A stretch of 64,000 nt of DNA from positions 10,294,501 through 10,358,500 of the forward strand of contig OZ018411.1 of assembly GCA_963969595.1 (NCBI GenBank), written 5' to 3'. The DNA is from Neckera pumila. Lineage: Eukaryota > Streptophyta > Bryopsida > Hypnales > Neckeraceae. Under the pieces are notes generated by a model, which was not told the origin of the DNA, did no database searches, and saw only the letters and a list, made by a program, of their open reading frames with translations. Positions 1 through 10,067 of this stretch are shown piece by piece. Position numbers and translations under genes: made by a program. Position 1 is the first letter of the stretch; each line of letters opens with the position of its first letter.

Positions 1-189
1 TGATTCATTGGAAACTGTTACAATTGCGTCTAGAAGAAGCATGTCAAAGCTCAATGCACCGAGCAATATATTCTTGAGACTTTGACAAATGGAAATAATA
101 TAAGAAAACTGGATTTTAACAATGGTTTTGATTCATTGGAAAATGTTACAATTGCGTCTAGAAGAAGCATGTCAAAGCTCAATGCACCG
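1..189. repeat. Two-copy tandem duplication, 128-bp period
   Basis: A 61-bp stretch beginning TGATTCATTGGAAA at position 1 recurs almost exactly at 129-189, with about one mismatch. The near identity points to a recent local duplication. No coding potential is visible, and the window edge cuts off any further copies. Confidence 0.85.
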
Positions 190-292
190 CTCCAATACAC
201 TCAAGCTCAAAGTAGAATAATCCATATATGGAAAGAATGGTGACTGCAAAATGAAACTACGCCATGAATTTCTACATTCAAATGAATCTTGG

Positions 293-607
293 TCAACATA
301 CAGTTTGGTTTCGAAACGATTTTGACTGTCGATGGTTTGCATATGCTACTGGACCTGGACCGTGCGTGGAATAATCGTTGTACCTTTGCATGTTGTCAAG
401 AAACACATTGAACTGGGAGTTTTGTGTTGGCGGTTGGAGTTTGGGTTTGAACAATGGATGGCATCCTGTATGGATTGGTTGGGGTCGCCGAGTTTCAACT
501 CGGACTCTTGGCTGAGATTTGTCCCACGCTGCTACTCCGGGCTTCCTACATGCTGCTTGGTTTGGTTGAGCGTATCCCCTCCATGGTGTTGGTCGTTGCC
601 TGTTCAT
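293..607 (-). CDS. Doubtful 104-codon ORF, possible exon
   Basis: A minus-strand ORF opens with a true ATG at 607 and an in-frame stop lies just upstream of it. The stretch is more GC-rich than its surroundings. The predicted protein is rich in Pro, Gln, Arg and Asn, with no signal peptide, membrane segment or domain that I recognise. Its last codons run into a GTATGT that could be a 5' splice site, so the reading could continue beyond the window's left edge. It could equally be chance or a decayed retroelement gag-like piece. I assign no function. Confidence 0.2.
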   Translation of the reverse strand: MNRQRPTPWRGYAQPNQAACRKPGVAAWDKSQPRVRVETRRPQPIHTGCHPLFKPKLQPPTQNSQFNVFLDNMQRYNDYSTHGPGPVAYANHRQSKSFRNQTVC

Positions 608-1568
608 AGTGCAAGGGATCCATTGACGTCAAGCTGCACCAGAGTACGTAACACTTCTTAGTATCACTCTGACAAGCAAACCCTCAAGATTATGGCACTG
701 TTTTTTTCATTAAAATTTGGCAAAGCTCTGTGAAATTGTTCTGAAACTAAGTCTAGGCTGGCTTGTCCAACTAAAAAAGGCTTGTGCATTTCGTCGAGGC
801 AATCGGAAACTGCCAATTGAACACTGAAAATTGTGTTGAATATGAGCCATATCTGGATTTTCTTTAACCAATTGTATATATATGCTCCCCATTTTTCATA
901 GATCAAAAGAGAAGTTCAACTAAAAACACACGAAATCTTCAATAACATTCCTGAGTAGTAATGCTGGGCTTGTACCCTTTCCACTCTAGCATTGAAAATC
1001 ACTAGAATAGTGTCAACATTAGGGTATCCTGTTGACATCGTTGATATTAGGTTTTTCCTAACAAAGAAATTCAACTGCTGATTTTACCAAGTTACACGAA
1101 CAGTTGGTGACTGAGCTCTCAGCATGCAACATGGCATCAACACATAACCCAGAGAAGGAAGCCCTAATTTGTGTGAGTCTTTCATACCTGATTGCCGGCT
1201 TCAACTGGGCTGATTAGGTTTTGTCACAACAGCATTCACACCGAAGAGATCGCAGCCGCACTCCAAAATGGGCACCGCGTCAAGGTCATAATCGTGGAAA
1301 CTATGGCGACAGGGATCTCCTCAATCAGCTGAGAAATTCTACCTTGAAACATGATTTGAAGTAAGACACAATAAATAGTCATGAAATTGGCAATTTTTCC
1401 AACTGGCAAATGAAGATGCACGAAATCAGGACAGGTCTACGGAAGACTATAAAATTTTATTGACAGCAGCACAAATTCTTGACATTTTAACTGCAAATTG
1501 CGAATACAGACGAAACCATTCCGCTTTCTGCAGGACATGATCAAAATGATCTTACGCTTGCAACGCCT
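608..1568. other. Intergenic, no feature seen
   Basis: This is AT-rich sequence with scattered short ORFs on both strands. None shows a recognisable domain or splice-supported extension, and I see no repeat with another part of the window. Confidence 0.5.
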
Positions 1569-1971
1569 GGGAAATTTGCCTACATCGTCAATGTTGTTAT
1601 ATTGACATGATTTAGAGCAATATAGTGATTTCCAACTGCATAAAGCTCCAAAAGCAAGGACTGGCAATTTTTTGACAGAAGTACGAAATTGTGACATAGA
1701 TTATGATGATACTAATGTTTTAGAATCAAAATGAATCAAAAAGAACTAAAATGAATAAGGATCTTGGATGTAAGGTGGGAATTTGCCTACATCGTCAATG
1801 TTGTTGTATTGACATGATTTAGAGCAATATTGTGATTTCCAACTGCATAAAACTCCAAAAGCAAGGACTATTGGGCAAGTTTTTGATAGAAGTACGTAAT
1901 TGTGACATAGACTATGATGATACCAATGTTTTAGAATCAAAGTGAAATAAGGTTCTTGGATGTAAGGTGGG
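1569..1971. repeat. Tandem duplication, units of about 208 and 192 bp
   Basis: The unit beginning GGGAAATTTGCCTACATCG at 1569 recurs from 1777. Each copy ends with CTTGGATGTAAGGTGGG. The second copy runs directly into the TA-flanked MITE at 1965, so the first copy ends in a short remnant of that MITE's AGGTGGG terminus. The duplication therefore probably followed the MITE insertion, or used its end as a junction. Confidence 0.75.
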
Positions 1972-2251
1972 CACCGCCAAAACCACCACTTTTTTGTTAT
2001 TGCACTTAGTTACTATTATTAGACTGGTGAAATTTTTATTTTTTCTTGCTGGCGATTGGAAGGAGGTTTCAATGCACTAAAGAACGTGGCATTTGGATAT
2101 TGTGTGCAAAAGTTATGAAAGGTCAAAGTTTTTGTGGTAGCTAGAAGTTCAAAATTTGTTTCTTCTACAAAGGTACATATTGATTTTGGAGATGTATCTA
2201 AAGTGATGATGGTGGTTTTTGGGTCAATGGCACATTTGGAGGCACCTACCT
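1965..2251. mobile_element. TA-flanked MITE, family B, full-length copy
   Basis: The element starts AGGTGGGCACC and ends GGCACCTACCT, which are imperfect inverted termini. It is flanked by TA on both sides (1963-1964 and 2252-2253). The 287-bp interior is non-coding and recurs in both orientations elsewhere: 23800-24036, 24501-24720, 30690-30800, 32024-32333, about 49893-50444, and 58248-58522. The TA target duplication is typical of the Tc1/mariner superfamily, so this is inferred to be a non-autonomous derivative of such an element. Confidence 0.7.
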
Positions 2252-3960
2252 TAAAGCAATTAGATTAAGAAACTCTCCATAATATCTGTAGACTTGTTTA
2301 TACTATTATTGGTAGTATAAGTGATACAAATTTACCAAGTTTGGGTAGTATTTGTAAAGTGATCCTAGTTTTGAGATAAATGTGCTTGGTATTTGCATGC
2401 CAAATTTTTCAAAGAATATTATAAGTATACAACTCAAATTTTGCATGACATATATTTAAAATTTGTCATTCTTTAAAATTCTTGTGTACTACATAACATT
2501 GCATATATAACAACACTTAGTAGTCTTCAAAGAGGTCATCCTTCCCCCAATAGAATGATGTAGAATATTCTATATTCCATCAATAGCTATAGAGACAAAT
2601 GGCATTAAAAAGGAAAAAAGAGGCTCAAACTACAGCTATAGTTAAGATTTATCATTAAAAAGACACGGCTATTGTCTTCAATGCAAAACTCACATTCTTC
2701 AAACATTTAATTCACAGTACAAAAATCCTCCCTATCACAAAATTACAAGAGCATAATTATAGTGACGTATAAAATGACTGCACTTAATTAATAATACATT
2801 GTCAACATTCAACACAAATGTACAGAAACTAGTACACATCATACTATTGATAATTTACTTATATAATTTTATTAAGTAGCTTTGGATAAACTTCTTGGAT
2901 CAAATGTTTGGAAGCGAAATGTAGCCTCTATGATGGCTATTGAGTGTTATGTAACTTATAGATTTGTTTTCCTTAGTATTGAGGGAAAGAAATTGAAGTA
3001 TCTCTCTTCTTTGCATAAATAGTTGAATTTCAATTTATGAGCTCGTGTTTTAGATTTATTAGCTTTTTAAATAATAAAATTAATTGAATTTTCGATTTAT
3101 TGTTGCTAAAGATTTCTATATTTTCAATTTTTTTCAATTAATTTTTTAACTTATCTGGAATCCAATTGCTCTAAGGTAGGATTTTTATTTAATTTTTTTT
3201 CATTTCTTTATTATTCATTGAATGCTACAAAAGGCTCATTAAATAATCCATCTTTAATTCAGGGGCACTTACATGTCAATGAAGACAAAGGGAGACTCTA
3301 GGGGAGGTTAACAATGTTGTGGAGTTGGAAATTCAAAGAAATTGTAAAGTGAATTTTTTTCCTTCTAACAAAAATAATACTTTACCACATTCCCCAAGCA
3401 AATCACAATAATTCTACATATAGGCCCCTTCAGCTCAATATGAAGAATTTCCTCACAAAAATAGATTGCCCTATATATACTATGATAGATTGTAAGGACA
3501 TAGATTCTATCTCCTTTTTTTTCATTGCTTGAAAGTCTATCATATTAAAGGTCAAATAATTTGAATGCAATATAAACGTGTTATATAGTCAATGGTAGTA
3601 TACAAAAAATAATGCAAAATATTCCAAAATGCTATTAGAAAGCATGCAAGTTGCACACTAAAGCAATTTTTGAACTTTTATTTTTTCTTATATTTGAGGC
3701 TAGTCATCCAAGTCATCATCAATTGTGAAGTTTTTTTTTTTTCAAGATGCAAGGGAAAGGTCTTCCTTTTGAGAATATTTTTGAATTCAAGAAATTTCTT
3801 TTTGTTGCTTTCTCCTTGCATCTCCCTTATTTCCTCCCAATTTTTTTCTCTCGCTATGAAGAGGGTGTCAAAATTCCTTTCTAATTTTTTCTCTTTCACA
3901 TGCCATTTGTGATACCCTATGTGAAGGTTAGATTTGGCATAAATTAAGTAATTTTTGTAA
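2252..3960. other. AT-rich intergenic DNA
   Basis: No gene, TIR pair or tandem array is visible. Overlapping ORFs on both strands at 3670-3974 are low-complexity F/K-rich translations and are not believable as genes. Confidence 0.5.
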
Positions 3961-3971
3961 TAAAAAATTAC

Positions 3972-4220
3972 CACGTGTCATCTTGTGAATGGTGTGAGGT
4001 GACGGGATCCCTGATACTTTGACGTGAAAATTCAATTTCGACACCTAAGTGCCTGATTGTATATGTATATAATCAGACCTCCATATGAGTTCAATCTTCT
4101 TCTTCAAATTCTCCAACTCCCACCACCGTACCATATTGAAGAGAGGGTCAGATTAAAGAGGTATGAGTGTACAGAAATGTGCAATTACAGAGTGGTACAT
4201 TACAGTGGAGATTAGGGTTT
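3972..4220 (+). promoter_or_regulatory. Promoter and leader of the ESSS-like gene
   Basis: A G-box core CACGTG lies at 3972-3977. A TATA-box candidate TATATAA lies at 4066-4072, about 220 bp before the ATG. A telo-box TTAGGGTTT lies at 4212-4220. Telo-boxes are common in leaders of plant housekeeping and mitochondrial-protein genes, which suits the downstream complex I gene. The transcription start is not shown directly; about 30 bp after the TATA box is an inference. Confidence 0.45.
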
Positions 4221-4287
4221 GGCGAAGAAGCCCAATCTCAAGTCATCTTCCCGGCATTGTTCTCCTACCCAATTTTGCGTTGTGGCG

Positions 4288-4614
4288 ATGGCGCGAGGAG
4301 GCGGACTAGTGCGTAGTGTGCTGCAGATGCAGCGACATCGGGGCGGCAGTGGCGGAGGAGGGGGCAGCAGCTGGTTCGCGCCCGGCACACAGGAAGGTCC
4401 CAACGGCGTGCTGTTCGGGGAGACGCCCCTGGCACCAGGACAGAAGCGTAAGTGGGAGGATTGGGAGGCCCCGTACTACATCACCGGCATTCTCACCACG
4501 CTCATGCTCACGGTCGGACTCACGGCCAAGCCCGACACGCGCATTGAGACGTGGGCGCGCAAGCAGGCGCTGGAGCGATTGGCCGCGGCCGAGGAAGCCG
4601 AAGCCGAAGCTTAG
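4288..4614 (+). CDS. Complex I ESSS-type subunit (NDUFB11-like)
   Basis: This single-exon gene encodes 108 residues and resembles the plant ESSS subunit of mitochondrial NADH:ubiquinone oxidoreductase, a small single-pass accessory subunit of the membrane arm with no catalytic role. Residues 1-18 are basic and lack acidic residues, as in mitochondrial N-termini. A glycine-rich linker covers 19-26. The conserved block runs from about 29 to 92 and includes a GPNGVLFGE motif, a WEDWEAP motif and one membrane span at about 62-80. It closes with a KPDT-x-IETWA-x-(K)xALERL helix and an Ala/Glu tail. Length fits the family. The ATG at 4288 is the first in frame; upstream extension has only a TTG. 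The region is much more GC-rich than its surroundings. Three decayed copies of its 3' end follow in tandem (4775-5625). The family call rests on recalled motifs, not an alignment. Confidence 0.85.
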   Translation: MARGGGLVRSVLQMQRHRGGSGGGGGSSWFAPGTQEGPNGVLFGETPLAPGQKRKWEDWEAPYYITGILTTLMLTVGLTAKPDTRIETWARKQALERLAAAEEAEAEA

Positions 4615-4774
4615 TTAGGGTTTCGATCTTCGGGTTTCGATTTTTCATTCGACGTAGTTAGTGGAATGTACAGTGAGATCCATAGGTCTCTCTGACAGGT
4701 AGCTGTGATTCTCTTTCTCCGAGTTGTGAATAGGAATTTACCCGAAATCCACGAGCTGTGCTAATTAGTTCGAT

Positions 4775-4985
4775 GGCATTCTCCACATGGTCATGCTCGC
4801 GGTCGGGCCCGCGGTCAAGCCCGACATGCGCATCGAGACTTGGGCGCACAAGCAGGCGCTGGAGCGATTGGCAAAGGCCGAGGAAGCCGAAAGTAATAAT
4901 TAGGGTTTCGGGTGTCGATGCTGCTTGGTCGTAGTTAGTGGAATGCGCAGTGGGATGCATAGGGAGCTGTAATTTCCTTCCCCGA
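4775..4985 (+). pseudogene. Second copy of the ESSS 3' end
   Basis: This copy matches the parent gene from residue about 67 (GIL...) through the stop and into the 3' UTR, 289 bp downstream of the parent segment. Its reading frame is still open and reads through KPDMRIETWAHKQALERL to a TAG at 4901-4903, but the N-terminal two thirds, including the start of the membrane span, are missing. An in-frame TAG just upstream blocks independent translation. The downstream text also matches the parent UTR (GGAATGCGCAGTGGGATGCAT), so a genomic segment was duplicated and not only an exon. Confidence 0.8.
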
Positions 4986-5044
4986 GCAGAAATTTTCTTG
5001 AAACGCAATAATTTTCGCAAATAATTTCAATTTCATTCTCATCA

Positions 5045-5265
5045 CAAGCCCGCCCGGCACGCGCATGGAGACTTGAGTGTACAAGCAGACGCTGGAGCGA
5101 TTGGCCGCGGCCGAGGAAGTAGAGGCATAATTTGGGTTGCGGGTTTCGATGGTGCTTCGGCGTAGTTAGTAGAATGCGCAGCGGAATGCATAGGTCATAC
5201 TGTTAGGGAGCTGTAATTCTCTCTCCGAGTTATGATTAGAATTTACTCGAAATCCAAGGGCAGCG
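5045..5265 (+). pseudogene. Third copy of the ESSS 3' end, with stop
   Basis: This copy begins at the KP codons of the parent and extends through the stop and about 130 bp of 3' UTR. The conserved Trp codon is now TGA (5074-5076), so the frame is broken. The homologous 3' UTR, including GAGTTATGATTAGAATTTACTCGAAATCC in diverged form, is longer and better kept here than in the second copy. Offset from the second copy is about 230 bp. Confidence 0.75.
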
Positions 5266-5472
5266 CAAATAATCTCGAGGATTCAGTGCTTCACGTCACG
5301 TCTTCGATGTACTGCATTGATTCCTGACATGTTTATAAGGGACGCTTTTCATTTGCGGAGTAGGGGATCCCGCTCCTAAAGGTGCTGCTGAGATTACTCC
5401 ATGAGGGATTACCTTTGGATGCTTCACTTCTTTAACCAAAACTCATGGACCAGTATGAGTTTTGCTTTACAG

Positions 5473-5625
5473 CAAGCGCTGGAGCGATTCGCAGTTGCAG
5501 AGCAAGCCGAGGCTCAGGGTTTCGAATTTGATGAGGTGATGTTTTACTGGTTAATGGAAATCGCAGCGGGATGCCTAGGTCTCACTTTCAGAAAGCTGTG
5601 ATTCTCTTTCTAAGCTTTATGCGAA
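5473..5625 (+). pseudogene. Fourth, most decayed copy of the ESSS 3' end
   Basis: Homology starts abruptly at the QALER codons and continues into the UTR (GGAATGC... counterpart at 5555-5600, AAGCTGTGATTCTCTTTCT near 5594). The parental stop is lost, so the frame reads on to a TGA at 5599-5601. Immediately before the homology is TTTTGCTTTACAG, which looks like a 3' splice site. An ATG at 5401 opens a 66-codon chimeric ORF through this copy. Whether anything here is expressed is unknown. Confidence 0.65.
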
Positions 5626-5629
5626 GTTC

Positions 5630-6189
5630 TAGGCAGTGAATATTATATCGATGGTTGAGGTTAATCTCCTCTGCAGTTTTCCCTTTCAATTGTCATTGAG
5701 TCGCCCCATTCAATCCTGATGTGTCCACAAGCGATGCTTGTAATTGTCAGGGTGTGTCAATTTATTGCATTGCTGCTGAGATCTGTGGGTCGGTGTTTGG
5801 GCCATTACGTTTGGATATGCCATTTGAGTGTATGGGTCGTTACGTTTGAATGTGATCTTACGTTGTGAAGATCATTGTAGAGTTGTTGGGTACAATTCTA
5901 CAAAGATCACTTTGGGTACAATTGCCATTTCTTGAGATTAAACTATTTGTGTGATGATTTCTTATGCACCCACCAACAAGTTTACGTTCAGAGCATGCAA
6001 TTTGCAGAAACAAGAGCTCATACCTCCAATTTCGAATTGCCACCAAATGCTCAAAAAATGATCAAAATCACAAACCTCAAAGTGCGTTGGATAAGTAATG
6101 AAGTCTACTTTACTGATGCTGTTAAGCATTTGCAAAAAAGTTACGAAATTATATTTAAATATAACATTTCTTGACCAACTATTTACCAC
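5630..6189. other. Intergenic, no feature seen
   Basis: No convincing ORF or repeat is visible between the last ESSS copy and the transposase remnant. The terminal inverted repeat of the Tc1-like element, if it survives, may lie near 6100-6190, but I cannot identify it. Confidence 0.4.
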
Positions 6190-6826
6190 TGAAGATGGTC
6201 TTCATATGGTAACTAAAGGCATGCTGGCAAGGAGAACTTCAATCATCTGTATAGACACTTATTGCCATGCCATTTGAATGATTTTGACTAATTTTCTTAT
6301 TTTGCGGTAATATTTCATATTGGATAGTGTCTTTCACAGTCTTCCATAGGATTTCAATGGGATTTAGTTAGGAGAATTTGTGGGTCATAAAAGCATTATC
6401 TCATGTGCTTCCAATCATTTGATTTTTTGCTACGGCATCTTCCATTGATGAATATAATTGTCTCAGGTTGATTGTACAGAAGTAGAAGTCACTTACTCAG
6501 CATTCATAGATTACACCAACAAAATTCCTACTTATTTGTATATCAGATGGCATTATAAGGAGAGGAAACTTATTGAAACCAATGAATGTACCCCATACCA
6601 TCATTGCTGAACAACCAAATTTAAAAGAAATGCTAAATAATTTGAAAAAACCATTTATGTAACTTTTGCTATACCTTCCCTTGCCTTGATCTTTTTTGTT
6701 ACCTAATGCTAGTATTTTAGCTCTAAAGCACACCTTACACCACCATTGAAGTTGCTTGTTACAATCAAAAACACCTTGAATCTCACACAATCTATTTCTC
6801 TCTTTAGGAGTGCACTTGCTCACCAA
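6190..6826 (-). pseudogene. Broken Tc1/mariner-type transposase
   Basis: Read on the minus strand, the longest open piece (6826-6497) contains MMVWGTF, matching the MVWG block of Tc1-type transposases. Further on, a shifted frame gives SPN, then after a one-base slip LNPIEILWKTVKD (about 6370-6330), the hallmark SP(D/N)LNPIE-LW segment that carries the last catalytic acidic residue, here Glu. After another shift, KIIQMAW and IQMIEVLLASMP (about 6260-6200) match the C-terminal helix before the end of Tc1 proteins. At least two frameshifts and several stops show that it is dead. The middle Asp lies in a degraded ED-A-P-like stretch near 6437. The N-terminal DNA-binding part is not recognisable. 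Tc1/mariner enzymes cut and paste DNA at TA sites. Confidence 0.6.
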
Positions 6827-8235
6827 AGCATAGGCACAATGTATCTACAAGCTATCACATTATTTGGTCGAAGCTTTGATTGACAAAAATCTAAATTATG
6901 TTGGCACAAGAAGCATAGATGTTGCCTTTACAGTGTAGAAGAGGCAAACACAACTTGAAGTGCAATCAGTGCAACTCGATTTTCCTAAATAGCTGGCTTC
7001 AATTAGTATCTAAATAATACACACCTAGCATATAGTTAACTCGTTTATAAACATATAGGTGGTAGTATCATGAAGTTAGAAGGTCTGAAGTAGAAGAGTA
7101 TGATCAATCAAAGTTGCACTTCATTTTTAGTGGCATTTAGAGTTCAAAAATTTGAAAGTGAATTTATTGGTGGATACTATACAACAATTTCTTGGAAGGG
7201 AAATTAAATAACTCTATTTTCCATGTTAGTGGTCAAAGCCATTTAGCCAAGTCTTATAATGGTATACATTCAATTTGCTAATTTTAGGTGAACCCAATAT
7301 ATGATTCAATGAGTTGTTGGCAGCTAGGATCATGTCCCGAATGATTTTAGTATCCTCTATTTTAGTTGTTGTTTATCAATATGGTTTCACTATAGTGTAA
7401 CATCACAAGTGCATCAATTCTTGGAAATAGAGTACACTGAAACCTTTCTAATAACGTCATGAAACTCTATCATTGATTGTAGCATTTTAAACTATCTTTT
7501 AGTAAACATTATGGACCCCAAGTAATCATAGATTGAAGTGATCAAAGGACAATAGATTCTTTCTTAGTGGATATTCAAGTGACGCTTGACATCCTTTCAA
7601 GTAGTAATGGGTTTCGAAGCAAACAGTCACATGACTTATAAGTCAGGAGTTAGGGCCCATAGACACACCTCTATGTTTCATGAAGAGACACCTTTCAAGA
7701 TTCTAGTGGCTACCAACGGAAATTACCTTCATTTCTAATAAAACATAAATACCATTGTCCTCTTCAGTCCACGAGAAAATCTCGTGGTGTTGCATGTTCA
7801 ACTATACAATTTAAGATTGTAAGCACCCTCTTCCTTCCCTTCTCATGCTATCAAGTGAATCACACAATTAATACATTTAAAGTTATGAATTGTCTTCATA
7901 TTTTGAATTTGGAAAGCCAATTTTCTGTCTTACTCCGTGTGTTCACGTTAGAAATTCTATGGGATTCTATGGTATAAATGTCTTTTTGAACTTTTTAATG
8001 GATGTTTTTTAAAGTGCTTGGTTTTTGATGTAGAGAGCATTTCCATGTTGAACAATAATCCCATTTCATGCTTCCTGCTTTTTCAATTGCTCCCATTCTC
8101 ATTATATTCCAATACTTTGGTTTTTGTTTCTTTTATTGCATAGTCTTTGTAATACCTTTCATTTTCATTTGTTGGACACGTTGTAGAGGTATGTAGGATT
8201 CACAATTGCATAAGGATACTTTCTGTACTAAAAAA
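6827..8235. other. AT-rich DNA, nothing recognised
   Basis: The N-terminal part of the transposase remnant should lie at the start of this stretch on the minus strand, but I could not read it. No other gene or repeat with another part of the window was seen. Confidence 0.4.
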
Positions 8236-8240
8236 TGTGC

Positions 8241-8258
8241 TATATATGTAGTATAAAG
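8241..8258 (+). promoter_or_regulatory. Candidate TATA box of the Cys-rich gene
   Basis: TATATATG at 8241 and TATAAAG at 8252 lie 65-85 bp before the ATG at 8325, a normal spacing for a plant TATA box and short leader. This is position-based evidence only. Confidence 0.3.
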
Positions 8259-8324
8259 TTGATCAGGGACAAGACCTTGAGGAGGGACCTGGTGTTGCAT
8301 ATTGCAACATAGCACTTCTTCAAT

Positions 8325-9157
8325 ATGTCAAGCCCCCAAAATGAAGATGTTACAACTCCTTCACCAACTAGCACAACTTCACCAACTAATACAGCTTTGG
8401 CAACTAGCACAGCTTTAGCAACTGGCACAACTTTACCTACTGGCATCCCGACTGGCTTACCTACATTAGAAGAAAAACATTGTGATCTACAACGTTGTAT
8501 AGAGAATGGGAAGTGTAAATGTACTTTAGGCAATGAGAAATGCAACAAGGAGAGCTGCAAGTGTGACACAAGTTGTACTTGCAAGTCCACAAACCCAGGT
8601 AGGTCACTCCCTTATAGTTTTAGGAACCATGTATGACAACAAGATATTTTATGGAGGCTATAAATAATGCACATATTCATGGAATACTTTATATAACTAA
8701 TGGATATTCTAAGATTATATTCTAAATGAATTATGAATCTATTTTGTTCTACTTGTAATAGAATTTTGTCTTCCAAAGAATAATAAATATCCTACTTTAT
8801 TTTTTGCATTACTTTGAACTATGTACATAAGTATGAACAAATAAAGAAGAATCAAATTTGAATAAGAAACATACTGATTGTCAAAGTACACATTCTGTAG
8901 ACTTTGTTGATGGTTCGTATAAGCTTTCGAAGCCTATTGCCCCGACAGATGTTGGTGTGGCCACCATTGACAAAAGCCTTCCAAAGGTGAATAGAGAGCA
9001 GTGTCCACTCTCAGGTACATGTGATGATTCTTTGGGAGACACATCTTTAGTGGTATGGCAACCAAATCAAGGATCCTCCAAATTGCCAATTATAGGTGAT
9101 ATTTGTAATGTTAAAGTCCAAAGTTCAAGGCAATTGTGTCTTTGTTGTAGTGGCTAG
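8325..9157 (+). CDS. Putative Cys-rich metallothionein-like protein
   Basis: Exon 1 (8325-8598) starts with a true ATG. Residues 7-48 are a Thr/Ser/Pro/Ala-rich, imperfectly repeated linker. Residues 53-86 form a cysteine cluster of nine Cys in 34 residues with three C-x-C motifs (CKC, CKC, CTC), as in metal-thiolate proteins. There is no signal peptide. CAG|GTAGGT at 8598/8599 is a good 5' splice site in phase 1. TTCTGTAG at 8893-8900 is a matching 3' splice site that keeps the frame. Exon 2 (8901-9157) adds about 85 residues with six more Cys and ends in CLCCSG, giving 176 residues in all. If unspliced, the ORF ends at 8636 (103 residues). The linker and length are unlike classical plant metallothioneins, so metal binding is an inference from cysteine spacing alone. 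Confidence 0.35.
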
Positions 9158-9964
9158 TCAAAAAATGATTATTCTCTACAGTCTCTCTCCATAGATCAAT
9201 TGAGTGTCACACAAATTTGGATAATCTTTGAGTACATAGAATGGACAAGATAATGAAATCAACAATTAGGCAACTTTCTAGCATTCTTGGATATAATATC
9301 AAGTCATTTCTAATCCAATTCTTGAATTCTTGATCTTCTTCTTGAGGTTCAAAAGCTGGTGTAGAATCCAATACCTCTATATGTGACAAAACAACTGGTT
9401 ATGTTACTTGTTATAGTAGCAAGGTCCTTTTATGAACATATAGTTTGAAGATATTCTTTCTGTCATTTTTTTTAGCATTTTGCCAATATATATGATTGTG
9501 GTTTCATTTAGAGATTAGAATAAAGCTCAGGAGAGATCATGTTTGGATCCAAGAGCCAAATTTTATGACGACTTTTATACAATTATTCAAAATGGGAAAT
9601 TGTAGATCACTATAAGTGAAATGAGACAATCCCATTTCCATTCAAGAATCAGTGGCTAATTGAAGTTTGACTAGTTGTTTTAACATGAGTCAAGGTCAAT
9701 AGGAGATGGATTCAACATTTGGGACCTTTGTTGAGTATGAATACCAGCTATTTTCCTTCAATTCCCATGTTAAACCTGTTTTCTAGAGGATCAAGTCAAG
9801 TTTTTTCACTATTTTTCACTCCAAATAGAAATTTCACCAATTTTTTCACCAATTTTTTGCCAATGTTTTCAAATTATAAGCAATTTTTTCCCAATTCCAC
9901 TGACTAACAATGAACTAACTAACTAACGGATCTCCCAAAACATTGGATGGGTTCTCTAATGTGC
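9158..9964. other. Intergenic, no feature seen
   Basis: This is AT-rich sequence between the Cys-rich gene and the phosphatase gene. The runs of TTTTTCACC near 9800-9850 are low complexity. No conserved ORF is visible. Confidence 0.4.
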
Positions 9965-9995
9965 ATGAATGGGCATCCATCTTTACAAGTACAAA
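9965..9995 (+). CDS. Candidate first mini-exon of the phosphatase gene
   Basis: The phosphatase reading frame has no ATG before its catalytic motif. An ATG at 9965 opens MNGHPSLQVQ and reaches AAA|GTAAAG at 9995/9996 in phase 1. TTTTGCAG ending at 10067 is a 3' splice site that restores the frame after a 72-nt intron. As I recall it, the Arabidopsis SGPP protein also begins with Met-Asn-Gly, but such a short match is weak support. A different upstream exon remains possible. Confidence 0.3.
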
Positions 9996-10067
9996 GTAAA
10001 GTGATAGCAAATCTCAACCTTAAAAAGCAAAGCTATAATTAATAGAAAAAAGATCCGCATTTTGCAG

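Noticed and set aside
3670..3974. Overlapping 80- and 98-codon ORFs on both strands
   Set aside because: Both are low-complexity Phe/Leu or Lys-rich translations of AT-rich DNA with no domain or splice support.
4219..4287. 23-codon N-terminal extension of the ESSS-like protein
   Set aside because: It would start at a TTG. The ATG at 4288 gives a protein of normal family length, with the telo-box in the leader.
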